From: Campylobacteraceae bacterium
GTDB lineage: Bacteria; Campylobacterota; Campylobacteria; Campylobacterales; Campylobacteraceae
Reading direction: 5' to 3'
Assembly: GCA_012519705.1 (NCBI GenBank)
Contig: JAAYPR010000041.1
Coordinates: forward strand, 1-50,987
Length of the DNA: 50,987 nt
In this document: positions 24,544 to 32,114 of the stretch, piece by piece
How positions within the stretch are numbered: the stretch's first letter is position 1
How the letters are laid out: each line of letters begins with the position of its first letter
Program-made: the position numbers and the translations under genes
Notes under the pieces: generated by a model
Seen by the model: the letters and a program-made list of their open reading frames with translations, nothing else
The model's database searches: none
Told to the model about the DNA's origin: nothing

Positions 24544-25302
24544 ATGAGCTTAATAAAACCAAAAGGTCTTATTTTGGACTTTGGCGGAGTTATTGTAGAG
24601 ACTAAATCACGAAGTGGCTGGGAAGATGAGGTTGTAAGCCTTATACAAGAAATTGTTGATGTTGATAGTGAGAGAATTTATACTGACTTGGTAGCAGGAC
24701 AAACAGCTGCAAAGCTATGGAGAAATGCAGTGGCTCGTACTAGATTTCCAAGAGAGCATAGCCATGAAGAGTTTATTTTGGATTTTATAGCGGCTGACTG
24801 GGGAGACGCAGCTAGAGAGGCGTTAAAAAGCCATGTAAGCGAAATTTGCTATCAAATTTCATATCTGTCTGACATGAGAATAGTAAGAGATGGCATGGAA
24901 GAGCTACTTATTTGGTGCAAGGAGAACAGTATTCCTGTAGTTATCGCTTCAAACGCACTTTCTGGGCAGATGCGTAGAGACTACTTAGTAGAGCATAAAC
25001 TAGACGGCTATTTTAAAGATCAAATTTACTCAGATGAAGCAGGGGTTAGAAAACCAAACCCCTTGCTTGTTACAAAAGCAGCTGATGCGATAGGCGTAGA
25101 TGCGAGTGAGTGCTGGTATGTAGGTGACCACTATGATAGAGATGTGCTTTGCGGCAAAAGAGCAAATGCTGGAGCATCAGTTCTTATGGAAGTGCCAAAC
25201 CTTGCAGCTAGACCTTTTAAAGTCTATGTTGAGCCTGATTTGGTAGTTGAAGACCCAACCCAGCTATTAGAGGCTTTAAAAAGAAGAGTGGAGCAGGAAT
25301 GA
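24544..25302 (+). CDS. HAD-superfamily phosphatase, copy 2
   Basis: 252 residues, a tandem duplicate of the preceding gene, with the same motifs (LILDFGGVIVE, IASNA, VRKPNP, VGDHYDRD). The C-terminal half, including CGKRANAGAS and PFKVYVEPDL, is almost unchanged. Differences gather in the cap (for example ARTRFPREHSHEEF against SRPKFPPELTHEEF) and in the loop after motif II, positions that usually set substrate choice. The spacing after copy 1 is 2 bases, with AAGGGA as ribosome-binding site. Conservation of both active sites argues against decay. Confidence 0.87.
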   Translation: MSLIKPKGLILDFGGVIVETKSRSGWEDEVVSLIQEIVDVDSERIYTDLVAGQTAAKLWRNAVARTRFPREHSHEEFILDFIAADWGDAAREALKSHVSEICYQISYLSDMRIVRDGMEELLIWCKENSIPVVIASNALSGQMRRDYLVEHKLDGYFKDQIYSDEAGVRKPNPLLVTKAADAIGVDASECWYVGDHYDRDVLCGKRANAGASVLMEVPNLAARPFKVYVEPDLVVEDPTQLLEALKRRVEQE

Positions 25303-26162
25303 GTGAAATAATAAATGAAAATTTAAATCCAAAAGAGTTAAGAAAAATAGCTGAAGAAGCTGTGCTTTGCGTGGGGGATTATCTAAGAGAGGTTTTTCGC
25401 TCAAATGTAGAGTTTGAACAAAAAAGAGATCAACACGACCTCGTAACTCTGCACGATAAAGAGTGTGAGAGAAGAATCATAGCTCTTATTAAAAAATACA
25501 ATCCTAGCGGGCTAATCATCGGCGAAGAGTCAGGTACTTTAGAAGGCGACTCAAAAATCACTTGGTATATAGACCCGATTGATGGAACGTCAAATTTCGT
25601 GCAAGGACTAGCGTTTTTCTGTGCGGTTGTTGGGGTTGCGGTAGATGATAAAATGGTAGCTGGTGCGGTGTATGACCCTATGGCGGATAATCTTTTCTCA
25701 GCAGATGATGAAAAAGCTTATCTAAACGGCGAAATTTTAAAAACAAAAGACGCCCTGCCACCTAAAGTTGCTACGCTAATAACAGGCTATCCAACAGCAC
25801 TTGATATAGAAACCGATGGCAAAGAGTTAGCACTTGAAATTTTCCATGAGTTTGCTATGGAGTTCTCATCTGTTAGAAGAACCGGCTCAGGAGCTTTAAG
25901 TCTGTGTCACGTTGCTGCTGGCTGGACTGATAGTGCATTTGGCTCATATGTAAGCCCTTGGGACATAAGTGCACCTATGCAGATAGTCAGAATGGCGGGT
26001 GGAACTTATTTACCGTTTGACTATGATGACAAAGATATAAACGACCAGTATACTGCTGGCTATATAGCTTTTGGACCAAAAGGAAACTACCCTGTTTTGG
26101 AAGTTGTTGCGGAGAAAATCATTAAATCTCGTGGTGGCAAGGGTAGGATTTTTAAAAACTAA
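25299..26162 (+). CDS. Inositol-monophosphatase family phosphatase in the transport operon
   Basis: 287 residues. Motifs: GEESG (about 77-81), WYIDPIDGTSNFVQG (about 91-105), RRTGSGALSLCHVAAG (about 205-220) and SPWDISAPMQIVRMAGG (about 231-247). The usual metal-ligand and catalytic residues are present, so the enzyme should be active on a phosphomonoester such as inositol phosphate, fructose-1,6-bisphosphate or a relative. The start overlaps the second HAD gene by 4 bases (ATGA). It is the last gene of the operon, followed by a strong terminator. It is not a close copy of the SuhB-like gene at 12459-13229. Confidence 0.88.
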   Translation: MSEIINENLNPKELRKIAEEAVLCVGDYLREVFRSNVEFEQKRDQHDLVTLHDKECERRIIALIKKYNPSGLIIGEESGTLEGDSKITWYIDPIDGTSNFVQGLAFFCAVVGVAVDDKMVAGAVYDPMADNLFSADDEKAYLNGEILKTKDALPPKVATLITGYPTALDIETDGKELALEIFHEFAMEFSSVRRTGSGALSLCHVAAGWTDSAFGSYVSPWDISAPMQIVRMAGGTYLPFDYDDKDINDQYTAGYIAFGPKGNYPVLEVVAEKIIKSRGGKGRIFKN

Positions 26163-26166
26163 TACT

Positions 26167-26214
26167 AAATTTGAACTACTTATAAATTTTAGTAGTTCAA
26201 ATTTCTCTTTTTTC
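26167..26214 (+). terminator. Strong intrinsic terminator of the transporter-phosphatase operon
   Basis: A 14-bp perfect stem AAATTTGAACTACT / AGTAGTTCAAATTT (26167-26180 and 26191-26204) with a 10-base loop, then CTCTTTTTTC. It starts 4 bases after the last stop codon. Confidence 0.85.
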
Positions 26215-26272
26215 TTATAAACATCTTTTATAAAAACTATACAAAAAATTTACCTGCTCAAGAAAAATATAA

Positions 26273-27007
26273 GGCTCAATGGAACTTAAGCTCCAATAAA
26301 GGAGCCTTAAACTATGATTCCATCGATGAAAAACAAGTATATATATCGTTCAAGAATTTCAAAGCCTTAATTTAGAGAAATTTTAAATTATTTCTGTCTT
26401 GATATAGAGGCAGTTAAAATATCAGAACTAACAGGTGTTTCAGAAAAAACACTAGGTAAAATATTTAAACAAATTAGAACTTTAATGATGAATGAGTGTG
26501 AAAATATAAGTAAATTTAGTGGTGAGATAGAGATAGATGAGAGTTACTTTGGAGCTAAAAGAGTTCGTGGTAAAAGAGGTAGAGGTGCATCTAATAAAAC
26601 ACCTGTATTTGGAATGCTTAAAAGAGATGGCTATGTATACACTCAAATTGTCAAGAATTGCTCTAGTAAAGAGTTGTTGCCTATTCTAATGCAGTTTAGT
26701 GAATTAGATAAAAGCACAATTTACTCAGGCTTATGATGGACTTGTGGATTATGGTGCTAAAGAGCACTATAGAGTAAAACACTGTAAAGATGAGTTTGCA
26801 AATGGTAGAAATCATATAAATGGAATAGAAAACTTTTGGGGCTACTGTAAACACAGACTAAGCAAATTTAAAGGAATTAAAAGAGATAATTTTATCCTGC
26901 ACTTAAAAGAGTGTGAGTATAGGTATAATATTAAAAAAGATAATAAAGATTTGTATAAAACATTATTAAAATTAATAAGAGAAAATCCGCTTAAGTTCCA
27001 TTGAGCC
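26273..27007 (+). mobile_element. IS1595-family (IS1016-like) insertion sequence, complete ends, dead transposase
   Basis: 735 bp bounded by perfect 19-bp inverted repeats, GGCTCAATGGAACTTAAGC at 26273-26291 and its exact complement at 26989-27007. They are flanked on both sides by the same 8 bases, AAATATAA (26265-26272 and 27008-27015), the target duplication length expected for this family. The single transposase reading frame is broken by a stop codon and by a deletion. Insertion was between the operon terminator and the tRNA gene, so no host gene is broken. Confidence 0.95.
26314..27004 (+). pseudogene. Degraded IS1016-type DDE transposase
   Basis: The frame begins MIPSMKNKYIYRSRISKP and meets an in-frame TAA at 26368-26370 where the family usually has a residue of RISExKFREI. 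It continues FREILNYFCLDIEAVKISEL and through the first catalytic Asp region (EIEIDESYFGAKRVRGKRGRG) to about 26727. The frame then moves by one: IYS is followed directly by AYDGLVDYGAKEHY, which suggests loss of about 11 bases that carried the second catalytic Asp (family pattern IYxDGWxAY). The last part (HINGIENFWGYCKHRLSKFKG) is intact and ends inside the right inverted repeat. No active protein can be made. Confidence 0.9.
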
Positions 27008-27101
27008 AAATATAAAAATGGAATTTAAGAGTCTTGTCAAATAGCTTTAAAGAGTTAAAAATAATTAAAAGTGGGTATAAATAACTGAAATTATATAAAA
27101 A

Positions 27102-27178
27102 TGGTGTCAAGAGAGAGACTTGAACTCTCGACCTCCGGCTTATGAGACCAGCGCTCTAACCAGCTGAGCTACCTTGAC
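27102..27178 (-). tRNA. tRNA with CAU anticodon (elongator Met, or Ile2 if lysidine-modified)
   Basis: 77 bases including an encoded CCA. Acceptor stem GTCAAGG / TCTTGAC with a final G-U pair, D arm GCTCAGCTGGTTAGAGC, anticodon loop CTCATAA (CAU at plus-strand 27142-27144), T arm GAGAGTTCAAGTCTCTC, discriminator A. The paired first base (G1-C72) excludes the initiator tRNA. Elongator Met and the AUA-reading Ile tRNA share this anticodon and are not separable here with certainty. Confidence 0.93.
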
Positions 27179-27197
27179 ACTCTAAAAAAAGAAAGTA

Positions 27198-27203
27198 ATT
27201 ATA
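27198..27203 (-). promoter_or_regulatory. Likely -10 box of the tRNA gene, inside a hairpin
   Basis: On the minus strand this reads TTGGTATAATTAC, ending 19 bases before the mature tRNA 5' end, so a short leader is expected. It lies in the loop of a 12-bp dyad (AAGAAAGTAATT / AATTACTTTCTT, 27189-27217) that on the minus strand ends in TTTTTTT. That dyad may also stop read-through from the genes upstream. Confidence 0.5.
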
Positions 27204-27255
27204 CCAATTACTTTCTTATAAATAAATAAAACAAGCCAAATTTAAAGTTTAATTG

Positions 27256-27285
27256 TTTTTAGCTCGGTTTTCGACGAGCTAAAAA
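27256..27285 (-). terminator. Terminator of the dnaG - PP-loop gene pair
   Basis: Stem TTTTTAGCTCG / CGAGCTAAAAA (27256-27266 and 27275-27285) around GTTTTCGA. It lies 6 bases after the PP-loop gene stop and ends in T-runs on both strands. Confidence 0.75.
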
Positions 27286-27291
27286 CAAAAT

Positions 27292-28278
27292 TTACCCAAC
27301 AAAATATTTCTGTGCTTCGTCTTTACTCTCAAATGGAAAAACGCTAAGCTTTTCGCCGTCCACAGAGATGTCATGAGCTCTGTGTTTATCGCCCCTTGAG
27401 TAAGCTAGGATAAGCTTTGCTGCAAGATGCTTGTCTTCAGGACTCGCATTTTTGCTTATTAAATTATAAGGTCCAGTCACGCCACTTGGAAGTGAAACGC
27501 CTACAAATTTAGGGTTGTGAATCTCTCTTAGTCTTTGGTTGTCGTCTAGGCTTTTGCCGATTATGAGTTTTGCACCATCAGGAAGCCTTAAGTGTCTGCC
27601 AAATTTGAGAATTTCCCCATCATCTGGCGTGTCAAGCCCCTCAAATTTAATGGCATCTCTAAGTTTGTTTGCGAAGTTTTCCATAGTTAGCAAACACCCA
27701 CCACCTGGGCTTTCATACTCATCAAACCCAAACTCTTCAGCCATTTTTATCTGCACACTTCTAGCTCGTCCGCTAATGCCTAAAAGCTTCTCTCTATCTA
27801 CCCAGCCTTTTATTTCAGGCGTGGTTGGCTCTAGAAGTTTAGCAGAAAGCGGTCTTAGGATTAGGTCGTTTTCGTTACCAGCTAGTTTATCCACGCTTCT
27901 TAATGCTTCTTTTCGCTGACTCATCGGGCGTTGCCCTAAAACTTCACCTGTGATGATGAAGCTTGCCCCCTCATCTTCTAGCATATTAAGTGCGGCTTTA
28001 AACATATAAGCGTGGCAGTCGATGCAAGGGTTCATATGTTTTCCATATCCATACTTTGGATTTAAAAGCACGTCTTGTAAGTATTTGCTCCTTACATCCA
28101 CGACTTTAAAGTCTGCTCCAGCCGTCCTAGCCCTCTCTTTTAAAAGTTCAAAATTACTCTCTTTTGAGTTATATCCTATATCAACATAAAGTGCCGTAAC
28201 ATCGATGCCTTGCATGGTTATAAGTTTTACCGCAAGCATGCTATCAAGTCCGCCGCTAAATAGTGCTAATGCTTTCAT
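27292..28278 (-). CDS. PP-loop ATPase, MnmA/ThiI-like predicted thiolation enzyme
   Basis: 328 residues. The N-terminal PP-loop ALFSGGLDSMLAVKL (5-19) marks the ATP-pyrophosphatase fold of MnmA, ThiI and argininosuccinate synthase. Further marks are NPCIDCHAYMF (about 83-93) and SPGGGCLLT (about 200-208). Cysteines in these places are typical of tRNA sulfur-transfer enzymes. The C-terminal ~110 residues (HLRLPDGAKLIIGKSLDDNQRL...) are a separate domain I cannot name. The likely role is sulfur or similar activation chemistry on tRNA; the target base is unknown. Genes of this kind are often labelled argininosuccinate synthase-domain proteins. It overlaps dnaG by 4 bases. Confidence 0.75.
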   Translation of the reverse strand: MKALALFSGGLDSMLAVKLITMQGIDVTALYVDIGYNSKESNFELLKERARTAGADFKVVDVRSKYLQDVLLNPKYGYGKHMNPCIDCHAYMFKAALNMLEDEGASFIITGEVLGQRPMSQRKEALRSVDKLAGNENDLILRPLSAKLLEPTTPEIKGWVDREKLLGISGRARSVQIKMAEEFGFDEYESPGGGCLLTMENFANKLRDAIKFEGLDTPDDGEILKFGRHLRLPDGAKLIIGKSLDDNQRLREIHNPKFVGVSLPSGVTGPYNLISKNASPEDKHLAAKLILAYSRGDKHRAHDISVDGEKLSVFPFESKDEAQKYFVG

Positions 28279-29921
28279 TTTGCTCCTTTCAACTCTCTCA
28301 GTTCTTTTTGTATTTTAGCTATTTTTATAAGCTTATCTTCTAAATTTGAGTGTTTTAGCTCATAAATTTGCTTTTCATAGTTTTTAATTATCAGACGTTT
28401 TAATGCTTCGTAAAAACTGCCAAACTCCCAAAGAATTTCGATGCTCTCATCTATACCTATCTCTCTTAAAGCCGCTCTTTGCTCAGGGGTTTTTTCACCA
28501 CCCATTAAAGCTTCAAACTCAAATCTATGAGTTAGGAAAATTTCGCTATTTAAGCTACTTCTAGCTTTTTCTAAAAACTCTTTTTTTACCATCATAGTTT
28601 TTAAAATTTGAAGTTCTAGATAATCTTTTTGCCGAGTAAAGCTTGGTCTAGACTCTTCAAATTTAGGGGTGGTTTTGATATTTAAGCTTGAAAGTTTAAA
28701 ACTCTCAACCGGTAAATTTAGAAGCCTAGCAACTAAGTTTTGATACGAAATCGCCACAACCGGCTTTAAATTTGCCGTAAATTTCTGCACTTCGCTTAAA
28801 GCGTGGCTTTTTTGAATAGGGCGGGATAAATCAAAACTATCAATTATAGTTCTTATGATAAACTCGCCTGACTCTATCCTAGTGTTTAGGATTTTCTCAA
28901 GCTCTCTAAGCTTCCTTGCCTGAACCAAATCCGCTGGGTCAGCACCGTTTGGTATGATAACTACACTTGAGTCAAGCTCGTTTTTTATCAGAAGTTCAGC
29001 ACTTTTAAAAGCTGCGTTTATCCCAGCACTATCGCCGTCAAAACAGAGAACTATCTTAGCGTCACTTCTTCTTAAAAGTGGCAGGTGCTTTTCCGTTAGA
29101 GCAGTTCCAAGCACGGCAACGGTGTTGGTGTAACCAGCTTTATGAAGCATGATAGTATCCATATAGCCTTCAGTTATGAAAATCTCTTTTTGTTTAAAAA
29201 TACTCTCTTTTGCCAAGTCATAAGCGTAAAAAACTTTTGATTTATCAAAGACTCTACTTTGAGGGCTGTTGACATATTTGGCAGGATGGTTTGAGATGGT
29301 TCTACCACCAAAACCGATGAGTTTTCCGGTGTGATTTTTGATAGGAAAAGTGATGCGTTCTATAAAAGAGGCATAAACTCCCCTTTCGTTTGACTTGATA
29401 ATGCCCACGTCTAAAGCTTCGTTTGGTTCTATGTTTTCGTTTTGAAGTAAATTTAGAGTGTTTTGTGAAAGTGGTGCCCAGCCAAGCTCAAATTTAGCTA
29501 TCAAGCTATCATCAAAACCTCTCTCATAGAGATAGTTTACCGCGTGGTTGTTTCTGTAAAGATTACTTTTATAGTAGGAATTTACTATTTCAAGGATTTT
29601 TTTATCTTCCTTGTAGCTGTTTTTATCATCTGTGTATTCAAGGGTGAAGTTTTGCATGCTAGCAAGTCTCTCAACTGCTTCTGGGAAATTTAGCTTTTCA
29701 TACTCCATGATAAACTTAAGTGCATCCCCGCCCATCTTGCATGAAAAACAGTGAAAAATATTAAGCTTTGGACTAACGCTCATACTTGGGTTTTTATCAT
29801 CGTGAAATGGACAAAGCCCCACGAAGTTACTACCACTTGCACGTAAATTCACGTAGTTGCTAACAACATCAACGATATCTGTTTGTTCAAGAAGAGCATT
29901 AATACTTTGTTTTTTAATCAT
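28275..29921 (-). CDS. dnaG: DNA primase DnaG
   Basis: 548 residues. Zinc-binding domain CPFHDDKNPS...FHCFSC (Cys37, His40, Cys58, Cys61). Primase core follows with FPIKNHTGKLIGFGGR and RVFDKSKVFYAYDLAKE. TOPRIM motifs EGYMDTIMLHKAG and VLCFDGDSAG (about 245-300) hold the metal ligands. A variable C-terminal helicase-binding region completes it. It makes RNA primers at the replication fork. The start MIKKQSINALLEQTDIVDVV matches the family N-terminus, yet there is no ribosome-binding site and a TATAAT ends 7 bases upstream, so a leaderless mRNA is likely. Confidence 0.96.
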   Translation of the reverse strand: MIKKQSINALLEQTDIVDVVSNYVNLRASGSNFVGLCPFHDDKNPSMSVSPKLNIFHCFSCKMGGDALKFIMEYEKLNFPEAVERLASMQNFTLEYTDDKNSYKEDKKILEIVNSYYKSNLYRNNHAVNYLYERGFDDSLIAKFELGWAPLSQNTLNLLQNENIEPNEALDVGIIKSNERGVYASFIERITFPIKNHTGKLIGFGGRTISNHPAKYVNSPQSRVFDKSKVFYAYDLAKESIFKQKEIFITEGYMDTIMLHKAGYTNTVAVLGTALTEKHLPLLRRSDAKIVLCFDGDSAGINAAFKSAELLIKNELDSSVVIIPNGADPADLVQARKLRELEKILNTRIESGEFIIRTIIDSFDLSRPIQKSHALSEVQKFTANLKPVVAISYQNLVARLLNLPVESFKLSSLNIKTTPKFEESRPSFTRQKDYLELQILKTMMVKKEFLEKARSSLNSEIFLTHRFEFEALMGGEKTPEQRAALREIGIDESIEILWEFGSFYEALKRLIIKNYEKQIYELKHSNLEDKLIKIAKIQKELRELKGAK

Positions 29922-29928
29922 AAGGTTT

Positions 29929-29934
29929 ATTATA
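29929..29934 (-). promoter_or_regulatory. -10 box of dnaG, predicting a leaderless transcript
   Basis: Minus strand TTTTTGTATAATAAACCTT then ATG. With the usual 6-8 bases to the start site, transcription would begin at or within a base of the initiator A at 29921. Confidence 0.55.
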
Positions 29935-29946
29935 CAAAAACTTTGT

Positions 29947-29952
29947 TATAAT
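29947..29952 (+). promoter_or_regulatory. -10 box of the TPR-rnhA-rnc-aroC operon
   Basis: TTTGTTATAATTC, 28 bases before the TTG start at 29981, with AGGA in between. It sits 12 bases from the divergent dnaG -10 box. Confidence 0.55.
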
Positions 29953-29980
29953 TCATTTAAAAAAACAGGAATTAAGGCAT

Positions 29981-30994
29981 TTGGAAAATTTTTTTATAGA
30001 TTATAGAGATCCCATTTTTGGACTTATAGTTTTGATGAGTATCGCTTTTATCATAGCGTTGTTTAGCTATGTTTGGGGCGTGTTTTCTACAAAAGATAAA
30101 GAGAGCAAACTAGAGGAGTTTATCACTAAATTTAACTCAAAAGGCGGCTCAAAAAGTAGGGAAACTCTTAAAACTTTAGAGACTGAAACTCTTGTACTTT
30201 TGGCTGATATCTACACTAAAAGCGGGGATTTTGACAGTGCGATAGAGACTTACACCATCGCAAATCAAAGCACAAAAAACAAAAAAGAAAAAGACCTAAT
30301 CCTTACAAATTTAGGCGTGGTGTACTATGAAGCGGGGTTTTATAAAAAAGCGGAAAATATCTTTTTAGAAATCATCAAATTTAACCCTAGAAATCAAGAA
30401 GCCCTTAAACACCTAAGCGTTATCTATGAAAAACTTAAGATGTATGAGAGCGAACTAGAAGTTTTAGAAGTTCTAAAAGAGCAGGGCGTTACAACTGAAC
30501 TAAGTACTGCTTATATAAAAGCTCAAATGATAGCCGATGATGCAAGCCTTCCTTTTAATAAAAAAATAAAAGAAATTTTAAAAACAAGTGGGGAATTAGA
30601 GCTTATAAACCGCTTTATTTTAGAGCTTTTTATAAGACATAAAGAGCCACTTAGTGGGATAAAAAACTTTCCAAGTTTAAAAAATGCTATTGATATAGTG
30701 TGGCACTTAAAAGAGAGTGTGAATTTAAAAGATAGCGAGTATAAGGCAGTTTTCTTTGCAAAAGGGCTAAGTGACGCAGAAGCACAAAGTAGCTTTTTTG
30801 AGATAAATGCCTTATCAGCGATGAGAAAAGGTGGGTTTATGGATGGGGATTTAAGCTTTAAATATCTTTGTTCAAATTGTAAAACCACATTTCCATATCA
30901 CTTTTATAGATGCCCAAAATGCTACACTCTTGATAAGACTGAGATTTTGCCAAAAATTATTAGGAGAGATGATGAAATCAATATGCCTTTTTAG
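29981..30994 (+). CDS. LapB/YciM-like TPR protein with C-terminal zinc ribbon
   Basis: 337 residues from a TTG start. An N-terminal membrane segment (about 13-33; FGLIVLMSIAFIIALFSYVWG) is followed by TPR helices at about 65-165 (LLADIYTKSGDFDSAIETY, LGVVYYEAGFYKKAENIF, LSVIYEKLKMYESELEVL). The C-terminus has two CxxC pairs (YLCSNCKTTFPYHFYRCPKCYTLD, about 297-318), as in the rubredoxin-like tail of E. coli LapB. LapB adjusts LPS synthesis by presenting LpxC to FtsH; whether that holds here is inference. It overlaps rnhA by 23 bases and heads an rnhA-rnc-aroC operon. Confidence 0.75.
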   Translation: MENFFIDYRDPIFGLIVLMSIAFIIALFSYVWGVFSTKDKESKLEEFITKFNSKGGSKSRETLKTLETETLVLLADIYTKSGDFDSAIETYTIANQSTKNKKEKDLILTNLGVVYYEAGFYKKAENIFLEIIKFNPRNQEALKHLSVIYEKLKMYESELEVLEVLKEQGVTTELSTAYIKAQMIADDASLPFNKKIKEILKTSGELELINRFILELFIRHKEPLSGIKNFPSLKNAIDIVWHLKESVNLKDSEYKAVFFAKGLSDAEAQSSFFEINALSAMRKGGFMDGDLSFKYLCSNCKTTFPYHFYRCPKCYTLDKTEILPKIIRRDDEINMPF

Positions 30995-31406
30995 CGATGG
31001 TTCATGTCTTGGAAACCCAGGATATGGGGGCTGGGCGTATATATTAAGATATAAAGAGTATGAGAAGAAAGCCTTTGGTGCTATGGCGGATACTACAAAC
31101 AACCAGATGGAACTAACCGCCGTGATAGAGGGGCTTAAAGCCTTAAAAGAGCCATGCAAGGTGGAGCTTTTTACAGATAGCTCTTACGTGGCAAACTCTA
31201 TAAACTCATGGCTTGATGGATGGGTGAAGAAAAACTTCAAAAATGTTAAAAATATCCCTTTGTGGAGGGAGTATTTAGAAGTTTCCGCACCACACAAAAT
31301 CACGGCTACTTGGGTAAAGGCTCACGCAGGACATGCTGAAAATGAAGAGTGTGATACGATGGCAAGAGAAGCAGCACTGAATTTAAAAAACAAAGAGAAT
31401 GGATAA
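30972..31406 (+). CDS. rnhA: Ribonuclease HI
   Basis: 144 residues. ATG 30972 is placed 5 bases after TAGGAG; an ATG one codon earlier is too close to that site, and the frame is open further upstream. Catalytic residues: Asp9 in LFSDGSCLGNPG, Glu in NNQMELTAV, Asp in LFTDSSYV, and the final Asp in EECDTMARE, with His in KAHAGHAENEE. It removes RNA from RNA-DNA hybrids. It starts inside the end of the TPR gene, so the two are translationally linked. Confidence 0.95.
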   Translation: MKSICLFSDGSCLGNPGYGGWAYILRYKEYEKKAFGAMADTTNNQMELTAVIEGLKALKEPCKVELFTDSSYVANSINSWLDGWVKKNFKNVKNIPLWREYLEVSAPHKITATWVKAHAGHAENEECDTMAREAALNLKNKENG

Positions 31407-31418
31407 AGAAGAGAAAAA

Positions 31419-32090
31419 ATGAAAAGTTTAGAAGAGAGTTTAGGATACGAGTTTGAGGATAAAAAACTTTTAGAGAGAGCTTTAACACATAAAAGTTCAA
31501 ATAGACCTTTTAGTAACGAAAGGCTTGAGTTTTTGGGTGATGCTGTGATGGATTTGGTAATCGCCAAATACTTATGTGAGAAATTTAGCAAAACCCCAGA
31601 AGGCGATCTTTCAAAACTAAGAGCAGCTCTAGTGAATGAAACAAGCTTTGCAAGATTAGCTAAGATGCTAAATTTGGGTGAGTTTATGATAATCTCACCA
31701 GCTGAAGAAAAAAACGACGGAAGAAACAAAAACTCACTTTTAGCAGACGCTTTTGAGGCACTAATGGGGGCGATATTTATAGAAAGTGGACTTGATAAAG
31801 TCTCGGAAATCGCTGTAAATTTACTAGAAAAAGAGTATAAAAATATAAGCCTTGACACTCTTGCCAAAGACTATAAAACAACCTTACAAGAAATAACACA
31901 GGGAACTATCGGCATAACGCCTGAGTACAGACTCATCTCATCAAAAGGACCTGACCATAAAAAAGAGTTTAAAATGGGAGTTTATCTAGGCGAGAAAGAG
32001 TATGGCACAGCGATAGGAAAAAGCAAAAAAGACGCAGAGCAAAAAGCGGCTAAAAAAGCGATAGAGAGACTAGAGCAAGAAAGTAATTAA
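31419..32090 (+). CDS. rnc: Ribonuclease III
   Basis: 223 residues. The RNase III signature NERLEFLGDAVMDLVI (about 33-48) and a second acidic site LLADAFEALMGAIF (about 108-121) supply the metal-binding Asp and Glu. A double-stranded RNA-binding domain occupies about 150-221 (DYKTTLQEITQG, GPDHKKEFKMGVYLG, GKSKKDAEQKAAKKAI). It processes rRNA and other duplex RNAs. It lies 12 bases after rnhA and 24 before aroC. Confidence 0.96.
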   Translation: MKSLEESLGYEFEDKKLLERALTHKSSNRPFSNERLEFLGDAVMDLVIAKYLCEKFSKTPEGDLSKLRAALVNETSFARLAKMLNLGEFMIISPAEEKNDGRNKNSLLADAFEALMGAIFIESGLDKVSEIAVNLLEKEYKNISLDTLAKDYKTTLQEITQGTIGITPEYRLISSKGPDHKKEFKMGVYLGEKEYGTAIGKSKKDAEQKAAKKAIERLEQESN

Positions 32091-32114
32091 GACAAAAACA
32101 ACTAAGGATATAAA

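Noticed and set aside
26485-27004. Two separate small genes for transposase fragments
   Set aside because: Together with the upstream segment they form one interrupted transposase inside one set of inverted repeats, so they are annotated as a pseudogene.
27102-27178. Initiator tRNA-fMet
   Set aside because: The first acceptor position is a normal G-C pair, and the D-arm and anticodon stem do not have the initiator features.
27189-27217. Simple terminator upstream of the tRNA
   Set aside because: The dyad could terminate transcription, but its loop holds a well-placed TATAAT for the tRNA, so I list it mainly as a promoter region.
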